From contig CP034986.1 of NCBI GenBank assembly GCA_004026145.2, forward strand, positions 14,494,304-14,558,303: a DNA stretch of 64,000 bases. Reading direction: 5' to 3'. This document shows positions 26,027 through 37,400 of this stretch, in pieces. Made by a program: the position numbers and the translations under genes. The DNA comes from Takifugu bimaculatus. Lineage: Eukaryota; Chordata; Actinopteri; Tetraodontiformes; Tetraodontidae. A model generated the notes under the pieces. That model was given only the letters and a program-made list of their open reading frames with translations. It ran no database searches and was not told the origin of the DNA. Each line of letters starts with the position of its first letter. Positions within the stretch are counted from its first letter, which is position 1.

Positions 26027-26491
26027 TGCAGTCTTTATGTTGAGCTAAGCTAACAAGCTCCCAGCTTTGGCTTCACCTTAATTCATTCATTATATCATCT
26101 GTATTTTACAAAGTTTTACCATGATTAAGGTTGGTAGTGTTAGTGTGTTTCACCACATAACTAATTCCTTCGTAGAACTATTTGTTCTCATAAATTAGGG
26201 CAGCTACAGCCAATCCATAACATGTGTACTGACTTATACGACTCATTAATTTCAAAATCCTTACATCTGCAGTAACTGTGGCTCTGCCATTGTCGAAAAG
26301 GTGAAAAAAGTAACTTGTTTTGTGATTCTCATTTGATAATTTTTTTTTTTTAAATGGTGCAACCCAACCTGTGAGAGCACACATGCACACAATAATTGTT
26401 TTTAACAAGTTTGTTCATCATCATTTCCAATCATTTTCTAATCTCTCTTTTTACCTCGCTGATCTACCGTGCGCTGTTTTTGTTTCCCCTC

Positions 26492-29400
26492 TTATCTGAT
26501 TCGTTTTGCCACGTCCAGGTATGCAAATAGGATTTCCTTCTCAGCGGGACAGGTGTTAGTGAACTCCTCCCGCTGGCAGGCACAGTTTAAATATCGCCAC
26601 ACGCCCGTCATCTCCAATGGAATCTCAAAGCCGCGGTATTTCTTGGCAACCACCTGCAAACAGAAATAAGAACTGAGCCCTCAACAGCAATTATAATCAG
26701 GGCAACGCAAACATGGTTCATACCACGTGGGCGCACTTTACCTTAAGAATATGTAATTTGGGTAGCAGGTTACAGTCAGCCAGAGTTAGCTCAGAGCCAT
26801 CGAGGAAGTTTCTGGAGGACTCGGGCAGGTCTCCTGAGGCATCCGCATCGATCTCCTCGGACAGGGGAGTCCTCAGGAATTCATCCAGGCGGCGGAGAGA
26901 CTTGAGCAAGGCTTTCTCTAAAGCTGTAGATGGAGTTAAAGACAGAAAAAAGGGCCAAACAGTTAGATACTCACGCAGGATAAATGTCACGCAGGACACA
27001 TACTAAACATGCAAGATGTTTGCAGGAAATCAAACCATATCAATTGTTTTGCCATCGGACAGTGTGTACCCCTCAGTTGGCCGTTGATTGTAAATCAAAT
27101 CCCATAAAAACGTCAGAGGTCAAAGTGCAACAAAGGGAGAAGGAAATAAGAGGCAAGACTACCTGTTTTCATCTCAACTGATTCTGCCATGCAGCTCGAG
27201 TCCTGACTGTTTCTCTGTTGTGTAACAGGTTGATCACACAACGGGGATACGACAAACAAGCTTAAACGATCGATGCACCCAGGTCACTTATTAAAGGACT
27301 GGGGACAGTTATCCAAATGATCGGCCTTGAAAATGGTATCTTGGTTACTCCTACCGTCGTTGGTGTCTTTCCGCTGGTTTTTGATGTAAGCTGAGAATTT
27401 GGCGAACACATCTATGCCTGCTGTGTTGGCTTCAGGATGTTTGGGGGCCAGTCTGGGGTAACTGGTGTCAAAGACACACAAGGGAGGTTACCTGAAAACA
27501 TCGCTCGCCTCCGTCCCCCTCATTTGGATTTGTGTGTACCGTGGCGGGGTTAGTTTCTCCTCCAGGAATTCCTCGATCTTGTTCACGTCCACCTTTACCT
27601 CGCCGTTAAAGGTGACAAATGGAGGGTGGGTTCCCGGAGCCAGGTCCTGAAGGTCAGCTGGCTTCCTGACAACGCAAAACAAAATGACTGCAATAAGGAT
27701 GTAAATTAAATCAGCCTGTTTATCACCCAATCACTTATCAAGCTTCGGTAATAAGCCTTTGTTGTTCTTTGTTTACATGACCACATCTCTGTTGACTCTG
27801 CTTTTCCCATTAACGATAGCTGACAGTGTCAATCTGTTGGATATGTGCACATCACACAGGCTGCAGTCTCACCTCTTTAGGTCAACAGTGGTGACGTTGA
27901 AGATGACGCCTTTGAGCCAGAGGATCATAAAGAGCCTTTGAGAGAAAGGGCAGTTGCCGATGCTTTCTCCATCGCTGCCCGCCTACACACATACACACTG
28001 TGTAAGTAAAGACAATTACGATGAGGCTTAACGACGCTCACAGGCCTACCTTTACAAACAGCTCAATTGTAGGGAAGCCCAGTTTTTGAACTGCAATGTC
28101 ATAAAGAGACATGATGCTCAATTACGTAGAAAAATGTTTTGTGGCAGCCCAAAATCCTCTTGGCCTCTTAAGCTTGAAACCAAAAAATAAAGTCTATTAT
28201 GTTTATTTAATCTGCAGTCGTTAACCTCCACTAAATATAGATGCCTGACAAGCAATGGACCGTTTGTCCGTCCGCCTGCTCCTCGCGCCGCATTTTTGTC
28301 TTTTCTTTTTTCCGTGTGCTTCCTCTGGTATGTGAGCGTCTCCCCCGGACACAGTCCTGCTCTCAGAGGAAAGTTTGAGCTCAGCTAGAAGCAAAATAAT
28401 CTTATTATTAAACGAAACCTTCTGCACTTTTTTGACTCCTGTACCATCAATTGACAAGTTAAGATGCAGTGAAAAGGACGTTTTCTTATTTTAGAAAGGG
28501 GTGGGCAGCAGTTAAATCTGTCCTCGGTGGGGGACTGAAAAGCCGGCTTTCACGCCAGCGACCAGTAAAATGTCATTCTTGTTTTCACCTCTTTTCTTCT
28601 CACACTCGTCTGGTCCACGACGTGTGAATGAGGAGCTGACATTTCCATGACATTAAACATAATTTACAAGCGATATTTTGATTCGAGGGGAGTCTCTGCT
28701 GTTCGCAGCAACCTTATGCCCACTTTCAGCCCCAAACAGGAGGCTAATCAGCTTAACAGGGTGAGAATGTAGAGATTAACCCCACATGCTGTACTGGAAT
28801 CAGTAGCATTACACCGTTATCACTGGCAGACCGAAAGAGTGATTGTTGGTTAATTAGGAGGAACAGGTACATCTGTCTGTTTTGATCACTTTTTTAAACT
28901 TTTTTAAAATCCAGTCGTCAAGGTTGTTGGGATGTTGGAAAAGCAGGATGGTGGAACTTTTATATAATATTGACTCTGTTCTGTGCTGCCAACACAGTTC
29001 CTCACAATGGAAGCCATTGTTTGACTGTGAGCTCCCACAGAGAACAGACTTGTTGTTGGCATGTGAGGGGGGGGGGGGGGGGGGGGGGGGGCTCTTGGAT
29101 ATTAATGCATTTTTGACCTGCGTTAAACTTTTCGTCAGAAAGCCTGCCCTGTTTTTATTCTGGCCTCGCTCTGGAATGTATAGCTGGGACTCAACATATC
29201 TGATGTTTTAAGGTGCACATAGGTGAACATTATGATTGATTTGGTATTAAAGTATGTGGACACGTGTAGTAAAATTAACGTGTCTTTCTTTCACAACCTT
29301 TTGGATGGCCTGCACTGTGTGATTCTGGCTGACAGGCCTGATGGATTAGGATATCACCGTCTTAACTGGATAAGGTAATAAGGTCAACCCGAGGTTTCCT

Positions 29401-32400
29401 TCTCAGCTGCTATCGCACACACAAACACACAAGAATAAGTGCCAACAGGGACGGCCAGGATACCCAAGAAGATAACCACATCACGCCAACAGGTTTGAAA
29501 TAAAGGGGGGGAAAGTAGGATTCACCACCTACAATAATGGTATCAAAATAAAGCCGGTCAGTCGTATCAACCAATGATACAACATAATACACATATGACA
29601 ATGAACAAAATGACAGAACATCGGAATGAGTGTGCATATCTTTCATGCAATGATGACCATGTACAAAAACAATTCAGCAGTATTCAGATTCTCCAGTATA
29701 ATGAACAATTCTGATGGTGCCTGACCCCATAACTACCTGTAGCATTAATTGTTTATACAGAAATTAACCCATAAATTTCTCCTCGATCCATTTTTCTATG
29801 TCACATTCAAGCCTGCCAGCAGCAACTAGGTAAATAGCTTTAGCCAGCTAGCTACATATGGATTCCTGCAGAAGGGAAGGGCTTCTTGTTTTAGTAATTT
29901 CACCACGATTTCGCTTTGCCGTAGTGGCCATCTCACCACTGTTTTCCAGTTAAAGTTTTTTAAGCTAAATTAGTCCTCATGCGGCATCCCTATATCTACA
30001 ATTATACCCGTAAACGTTGATTTTGAGGATTTGTATAGAAAGCACATGCATTTCTTTTTCCTTGTTAATCATTTTTACCTTGACATAGAGTGAAATTTCA
30101 TAGGCCTGGTCTTGGCTTTCTGAGCTGTCCTGCACAGGAGGTGAGGGGCTGTCCATCTTCTTATGGGAGATCAGTGTCACCTCCTGTCTGTTTTCATCCC
30201 TGTCCTCCCACTGAGGGAAATAAGAATGCCCATCTTCCAAAAGCACCACACGCTTTTTCTTCACTTGATCGTCTCTCTTTCTGGGCAAGGATTCATCTTT
30301 GAATACAGACTTCAGCTCCTTTATCCAGTCCTCCTTCTTTGGCAGACTTTTCTTCTCTGGAGATGTCTCCTTGTGTCCCATCTCAGGTTCCCAGATGTCT
30401 TTCCTCACTGGCTTTAGTTCTTTCCTCCATTCTTGTGTCTCTGGTTCTTTCACATCCTCAGGTTCTTTTTTAATCCAGTCATCATCTTTTCTCCTGTGTG
30501 GTGGGACTCTTCCTGACCTCCAGTCTTCTTTCTTTGGTGGCTGAGGGTCAACATTCAACGTCTCACTCTCCATCGCTTGTTTCAATTCTTTCACTCTGTC
30601 AGTAAAACTCGATTGAAAATGTCTTTCATTCGTCTCTGGGCTTCTCATTTGCTTGAATCTCTTCTTTTCCAGTGTTATGTGTCTCTTCATTACGCTCCTG
30701 ATGTCCAGTGTCCTTATTTTCCTTATCACGGTGGACTCCAACCTCCGTTGTTTCCACGATGTTGTCGGCTGTAAGTGAAGCAGGCGTCTGCTCACCTATT
30801 TCTGTACGAGGGGCCTCCAGCTCATCAAACTCATCATCCAAAACAGTCACAGGCTCATTCGCCATATCCATCTCTGCCATCGAAGCATCTGTGTCTTCTC
30901 CTTTACTCTCTTTAGGAAATGCTTCCTCTTTTAGCTGCTCCGTCATGTTTCCTTTCAACTCCATCCCTTCATCACTCTGGGTTGTCAAAGGATGGCCCTG
31001 TAATTCACTTTTCTCCTCTGTTGTGCACCGTTTCTCCTTGAATGGGACCTCGATTCCAGGACTGCTGGGTTCACCTTTACCTGCTTCCTCCAAGGCCTGC
31101 CTGGACTGGTCCATATCTGCAGCTTGCTGTCTGTCTGAAGGTCCCTCCTCTAAGACTGGATCTGGAAGCTCCATCATGGGCCTCATCTTCGAATTTGTTT
31201 TCTTGTTCGTCCTCTTTATGGTCATCGTCTCCCTTCTCTTCCTCACACAAGGACTCTCTAACAACATCATCACTGGTATCACCCTCCTCTGTCATATTCT
31301 GCTCTTCCTTCACCATTTGACAATTCCCGAATTGCAGATTTTCTTCCTGGAATATCTTGTTAATCACCGATGACGGTGTTTCCTCTCCCGTTATTTCTGT
31401 CTGAGACTGTTCAGAGCAGACAACATTCAGCAGCGGTTGCTCTTCCTCTTTATTTTGCTCACTCTCTGCCTCTAGAACATCATCTAAAACAGGCGTGGCA
31501 TCCTTTATAATCTCTTTACCTGCTACATCTGTAACACGCTTTTCTGTGTAATCCAGAAATTCAACATGCTGTTTGCTGGAGTTGTCATTCTCATCAGTCA
31601 GTTCACTGTCATTGGATTATTTGGCAGATCTGATTGTCTGGCAGTTCCCCAGCTGTATCAAAGGGTGTACCACCATCACCATCTGTAGAGGGTTGACTTG
31701 CATTATCTTCCTCATCCAGTTGTTTATTCATCTCACTTGTGTCTGAGGTCACAACTGTTAGTGGGGGCTTACAAATTTCTGCACCGTCACCTTCAGTGTG
31801 ACCAATTTCTTCTTTGTAAGTGTCGCTGACAGACAACCCTGTCCACTCTACCAGCTGCTGCACCTCAGTTGGATCCTGAACGTGCTCTGCATCATCTATG
31901 CAGGACACAAGTTCCTGTTGTTTGAAGACAACTTCACCAATTGCTTCCTCTCTTATCTGCGTTTCCAAAATTTCTGCCACATCTTGTTTGTTGGCTTCAT
32001 GCTCTGTATGTTTGTTGTTGTCGCCTAATAAATGCTGTTGTCCCTCCCCATCAAGTACCCTCTTTAAATCACATTGATTTTCTATTATTGTATGCCTATC
32101 ATTTGACTCTTCTTGTGTCTTACTCTCACTCTCTTCACGATTTATCTCTTCATCTATGTTTTGGTTGTCGTCATCATCAGGTTCTTCCTCTCCCCCAGAG
32201 GTTTCTTTTAAATTTTCACCTCCTCCATTTTCTTCACAAACCCTTTCATCTCTTACATCTTTTTCTAAACTTTCTGTCACATCCTGTTTGCCTCCATCTT
32301 CTCTATCTTCTTTACTGTCTTCACATTTGTCAAGTAACTGCTCTTGTTGTTTCCCACCGATTACTGTGAGTAAATCACATGAGTTTTTCGATCATGGTAT

Positions 32401-32810
32401 GCCTATCATTTGGCTCTTCTTCTGCCTTACTCCCCCCTTTGTCCTCACTTGTTTCTTCATCTATCTTTTGTCTGTCTTTTTCTCCAAGTTGTTCCTCACA
32501 GTTTTCTTTCAAATTTTCAACCCCTCTGTTTTCTTCAGGTTGTACTCCATTTGATTGAGGGAGCATTTGGATAATCACGCCTTCCTCTGGTGCATTCTGC
32601 TCTGTGTTTTCACCAACTTCTTCTCCATCTCCCGCCATCATTAAAACATCCTCTCCTACCTCTTCAGCAAGCTCCACTTCATCATCTTCTTCTTTTCTGT
32701 GCTCATCCTCCCCTCCTCTTTGGGTATCCAGATCTGGACAAACCCCAACAGGGCTGTGCACAATGGCACCAGTTTGACAGGTCTGTATTTGAACTGTCTG
32801 ACTGAGCCAT
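26492..32810 (-). CDS. clic6: chloride intracellular channel protein, CLIC6-like
   Basis: CLIC proteins are GST-fold proteins that exist in soluble and membrane forms and act in redox, membrane-trafficking and anion-conductance roles. Core exons (minus strand, transcription order): 27873-27982, 27540-27665, 27355-27461, 26742-26923, 26492-26653; all splice sites are GT-AG and phases agree. The core begins AGSDGESIGNCPFSQRLFMI, with the CLIC active-site CPFS, and ends DVAKRIR with TAA at 26492-26494. VIFNVTTVDLKRKPADL and the EEKL.PPRYP stretch fit CLIC6 better than CLIC4 or CLIC5. Two alternative first exons (28050-28112 and 30079 to about 32810) both end in phase 0 and join the exon ending at 27982. 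The head-to-head neighbour rcan1 matches the human CLIC6-RCAN1 arrangement. The core exons show no frameshift; the long exon does. A clic5-type paralogue is the main alternative. Confidence 0.88.
28050..28112 (-). CDS. clic6: clic6 short alternative first exon
   Basis: Twenty-one codons starting MSLYDIAVQKLGFPTIELFVK, with A at -3 of the ATG. The exon ends AAG|GTAGGC in phase 0 and joins the exon starting at 27982, giving a compact CLIC of about 254 residues, close to the family's usual length. IELFVK aligns with the SLYVK end of the long exon, so the two first exons are mutually exclusive alternatives, as in CLIC5A/B. A separate promoter just above 28112 is implied, though I see no clear TATA box. 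Confidence 0.8.
29067..29091. repeat. poly-G run of 25
   Basis: An uninterrupted G tract within the clic6 region between its two first exons. It can form G-quadruplexes and is a difficult stretch for sequencing, so its length may be unreliable. Confidence 0.95.
30079..32810 (-). CDS. clic6: clic6 long acidic first exon, interrupted by frameshifts
   Basis: About 2.7 kb of minus-strand sequence encoding a strongly Glu/Asp/Lys-rich, low-hydrophobicity N-terminal extension, as known for mammalian CLIC6. It ends ...QAYEISLYVK|GTAAAA in the same phase as the short first exon. The frame is carried by segments 32818-32375, about 32370-31609, about 31610-31077, about 31282-30626 and about 30690-30079, each needing a skip of one base to pass to the next. 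The best ATG is at 32808-32810 (MAQSDSSNTDL...), and it needs one more shift near 32740. Two tandem repeats of about 102 residues are visible (NLKEN...NDRHTMIE and NLKET...NDRHTIIE). The acidic composition continues across every break, which favours sequence error or very recent damage over unrelated reading frames. Confidence 0.7.
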
Positions 32811-34292
32811 TGGAGCAATTTGAGAAAAACTATGGCACTCAGAAATTAGTTGACGGTCTGGTTGTTGAGGTACAAGGGAAATAAATTTAGCTATGTGTCA
32901 AAAATATTCCAAAAGCACTACTTTCCTTTTGCCAAGGTTCCAGAAAAAGAAAGCAAGGATAATCCAGAGCAATTAATATTTCCAATGTTCCAGCCCAATT
33001 TTTTTAAGAAAGAAAATAAATGTTATATGTCACGAGTAAAAAATATTTTACAGTTTCCAAACTGCTAATGAAGTGACATCAAAAATGTATACAATACTTT
33101 GCACTTAATGGTCAAGGAAAATTCCAAATGAAAATAAAAAAATCAAAATCTTGATCCTGAGATATCCAAAGATAGACAGGTTGAGGGGATACTTTCTTTC
33201 TGCTCTCTGGTTGTGGCTATAGGGCTCTTGAGTCAGAACTGCACCTTAAGAAGAATTAAAAACCAAAAAACACACTCTCTCGCTCTCTCCCTCTCCCTCA
33301 TTCTCTGGCTCCCAAGGGATTAAATGGCGGCTGATCTCCACATGACTAGAAGCTTATTGCCCTGCCACCAAGGGACCGGTGCCCCATGAGCATAATATTC
33401 TGAGTCTAACGCTTTAAAACAGACACACTATATATCATTTTGTCATCTGCTGCATTTATTATGCATTCTCAGCTTTGATTAATTAAACAGCAATTACAAA
33501 CCATTTCATCAGGACAGAGAAGTAAAATAGAAATTTTAAACATTCATCACTTTGAAACTCTCAATTGAATTAATATGTAGTGGATGATGTAAATTGATTG
33601 TGCTTTTATCAAACGTTTGTTAACAGACGTTTTTTATTATATACATTTTCTATTTCTGTGTCACAAAATGTGATTCTGCAACTATTAAAAATGCAAAAAA
33701 AAAAGCGCTCTTTATCACGACCATAACAGTAGTCTTGCAGAATACTGGAGGGGACCCGCAAGAAACTGAGAAAATGTCGTAAACCGGAAGCGCTTGTCTA
33801 TTTTGTCTATTCCATTGCGTCACTTCCTGTATTCGCTGCGTCATGCTAGTTAATTTATCGGGGTTTTTCTCTAATTAAAATTAAATTAGTTCCTATTGTC
33901 CAGATTTTTGTTCATGACAACTCAGGATACCAAATTAACACGCGGAATATTTTGTTTCAACTTGTTCTTTCTCAGTTTAATCTCGGACTACATTAGCATT
34001 GTCTTGCTAGCCACCTGAACGTTGTTGCGTTAGCTACGCTCGGGGGCTGCTGTACTTCTACCGGCTGTTACTAGAAACCCAACAACAAAAGCGCTGCATT
34101 GACATGAAAAATCACTCACGTTTTTATTGGTAGGTATTATAGTCACAATACAATAATTGGTGTATGCAAGACGCGCATTTAAAATGGGTTGTGAGCATTA
34201 GAAAGCCCTTTTTGTTGATGTTGATGGAGTCGTGCTTTGCTAATTTTGGTTCATGTGTCTCCACAAGATAATTGTGATACTCCCAAGTCGTG
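32811..34292. promoter_or_regulatory. divergent clic6-rcan1 intergenic region
   Basis: About 1.5 kb separates the start of the long clic6 exon (-) from the rcan1 first exon (+). Near 33783-33840 it contains ETS-type sites on both strands (ACCGGAAGC and CACTTCCTG) and two GCGTCA motifs, typical of vertebrate CpG-type promoters. An AT-rich part (32.88-33.18 kb) lies nearer clic6. A shared or bidirectional promoter is plausible but not shown. Confidence 0.45.
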
Positions 34293-34415
34293 ATGCAGCA
34301 GGTAGAGAATTGCGGAGACGGAGAGGCGACAGTCGATGTCCAGTTTACTGATCTACCCAACGCTCTAATAGCCTACAAAGTCCCGGAGGATTTATTCAAT
34401 GAAGGCAGTATAAAG
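34293..34415 (+). CDS. rcan1: rcan1 first exon, long-isoform (RCAN1.1-like)
   Basis: Forty-one codons, MQQVENCGDGEATVDVQFTD... to ...EDLFNEGSIK|GTAAGA. FTDLPNALIAYKVPEDLF aligns with the LQDLPSATIACHLDPRVF part of the human RCAN1.1 exon, but the human N-terminal extension is missing, so the exon is shorter. G at -3 of the ATG. ETS-like sites about 450 bp upstream suggest a constitutive promoter. Confidence 0.85.
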
Positions 34416-37400
34416 GTAAGAAGCTTTTCCGAATGCTTTCTTTTTATTCTGCATCGTTTCTTTTTGCCTGTTGGTCGCTCGTCGATCTGGAGAACTCCGA
34501 TTTTTAACCAGATGTGTCACAATGTCATGTAAAATCTGGCCTCGCTGGTGTGATCGGCGGGTTTTTAAGGAGGTTTCGTGCATTAGATCCAGCCCAGACG
34601 CCTGTAGGATTACAGGCTGTATATCTGTGGGACTCGGACCACTAGATGGAGATACGAGTAAAGGAATTCTTATGGCTGAGTTGACAACACCAGGACACAC
34701 TTATTCATGACCATTAATGTTATCCTGAGGGGTTAATGTCGACAATGACATCCGTCTCACAGGTTGAAAGAGTTTCTACTCATAGTAGCACCAACCCAGA
34801 TCTATTGATGTGAGACCCCGTGATCATTTATAATCATCATGTTGGATACACTGTGATGCTGCAGTCGTTCACCAGGAATTAGGAGCTGCATCTGAAAATA
34901 AATATGCAACGTGCATTGATGTGCCATCTAACAGGTTTGCATCACGTTTTGGAAACCTGATCGCGCCATTTGAATTTAATGGATTCTGGTGCAAGAATGG
35001 TTTTGTTGAAGTAATTTCCCTTCACAGAGTGGCATCGGTGCATTTTAAGTCTCTGAATGGAATATAAAGGACACCGTGACTCACTGAAGTGATGAGATCA
35101 GCTCTTTTGAAATAGTTGACCTCGCACCCTGGATGGGGGAGCTCTGTTCCATGACAACACAAGTGACTGCAATGGCAAGCTGTTTTAACTTCACCATCAC
35201 TATCTCATCAGGATTTACAGGCTTGGGAAAAGTTAGAAGCACCTGTCTGTGGAGGGCTCGTAAACTTGTCTCCATCCCCATTAAATGTTATTTTATACTT
35301 GCTGGACAGCACAGACCTAAACTTATTCTTAAATCTGTCAGTGCTCGAAGGGTAGTTTTTCGTTTCAAGAAAATATTTGTTATGTTTTAATATCTAATAG
35401 GACAACATGAATAATTACAATCAGGAAATTATACACCACAGATTGTAGATGCTTTTGTCTTCAAATCTAATGTACTTATGGAGGGTTTTTGTTGTTATTT
35501 TATACTCTGAGCAGCCATCATGCTCACTGTGAAACTGGGGAGGGGGGGAATTCTGCAGATACTGGATAGCATCCCTGTCCTGTCCAAACACAGTTGTGCT
35601 TGCAAATTCGACCAGGTCCTCAAAAACACGGGCTCAGTTACCCGTCACATACACGCCCAGGCAGTTGTGTAAGGTTTGGCACGGTGTAGGTGCTAACGTT
35701 GTGGAAAATGAACAACAAATGACACAGGCAAAGGGCATTTGATGACTTTCCCCCATTGTGTTTATCCATAATCCCGCTCGTTTTCCTATGGGTGTCTGCC
35801 GTCACGGTCAGTAAATGTGTGTGGAATAACGTTCCCCCGAGGGCGTGCGTGTATCATCAGTTCTTCTGAATGTTCTAATGTGAGTTAGTGGAGTCAATGT
35901 GCTTGAAGTAGAATTCTTATTTTGAGGTAAGCCTCAGGTTGGCCTACATCTAAAAAAGCTTCACAGTAATCCTGAATAATTGCAATTTTGGGTTACATTC
36001 ATCCTCCCAACGGTTGTGATTTAATATTTTTAAACCATAACATAATTGTTTGAGATCATGACATTACTGTGTTTGTCAAATTTAAAGTTTCACTCCTTGA
36101 CAGCCTTATTGTATCCAGAATCCTTTATTAAATGATGGCTTTTACTGTATCCAGTTAAAACTGATGTCTTCTGCATACAGTCTGTGTTAATTTTAACCTC
36201 CTTTTCTTACCTAAATGTGCCTTTGTTGGGGAAAAAGAGCATCATGAGCCATGGAATATCTGTTGTGTAACTTACTTAGTGCACAGCCAATAACAAGTAA
36301 CAATTTCCTGTACCGGTAATTGTGGCTATGCTTTTATTGTCTCTTTAATACATTTCTGAGGATATGATCTGGTCTGTGGGTGAATGGAATCTGTTTTCCA
36401 CTTGTACAACAAAAAAGTTGTTTAGCCCGACTGGAGCAGAAACCAGGCCAATAGGGGCATTAATAAATGGTATGGAAGAACACATTTAGGTCCTTCAAAG
36501 AATAAAAACGACTTTGAAAGTCTCGGTGGATTTTTCCAAAGGGTCAGGACTGGAGGGAGGGGTCCTTGAGATAAGGGGAAAAATGAGAGTAATTAACTGA
36601 TTATGGTTTCTGTGTGTGCTTTTTCTTACACAAGAGGATAAGCAGGTTAGACATGGATGAATAGATGGAGAAGAAGAGCTCCTCTGAACCTGCCCGCAGA
36701 CAAACATGTTCAGGGCAAGTGGAAAATCTGAGTAGCTGTGTTTTGCTCAACATGCTCTTAGTCAGAGTGTCACATGGAAAAAAGCTGACTTGTTCCTTTC
36801 AATTGAATTTTGACCCTAAAATATTGTTTCAGAGATCTCCGTCTCCAGAAAGAGTTGGAAAAGGAAGAAGTGTGTCACTGCTTAATCATCTTTTAGTTGT
36901 TCTGGTGTGGAATTTAGTTTGAGCCAACAATGACTGCCTGTCACTGGAGTCCGGGTTCTGGAAATTGAAACCTGTCTGACTCAAGTCAAATCACAGGACG
37001 ATTCCGATTTGAGAGTTGTTGTTGTTGTTTTTTAATTGTATTTAATGCAAAAAATCAATCCTTCTCATTTGTAATTCTCTGTCTTATATGAATAAAACTA
37101 AAATATTGAGACTGTGTTTTATCTGTATAAGATAATTATCAGAAGGTGTTGAAGGAGGAAACGGGAAAAGTTAGGAAATAAAAACATCTCATTAAATTAC
37201 GCAACTGAGTTCCTGGCGGTGTCTAAAATATAGTGAGGAAATAACAGGCCTTTTTACTGTCAAGTTTAAGCCGTAAAATGAGCCGTAAATATTTGACTGG
37301 CTTTGGCTCACACACACATTAGTTGAATAATAATCAAAAGCTGTCAGTTGTCGGTGTGTGTTGCCAGCCAGTCTGTACAGTGAGGGAATGGAAAAAATGG

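Noticed and set aside
30708..31373. 221-codon plus-strand Ser-rich frame opposite clic6
   Set aside because: A shadow of the acidic minus-strand coding exon: Glu/Asp codons read as Ser/Leu/Phe on the other strand.
31941..32369. 142-codon plus-strand Leu/His/Pro-rich frame
   Set aside because: Also an antisense shadow of the acidic clic6 exon.
30079..32810. Programmed +1 ribosomal frameshifting in clic6
   Set aside because: There is no shared slippery motif at the break points, and four to five required events in one exon is implausible; indel error explains the same pattern in two other genes.
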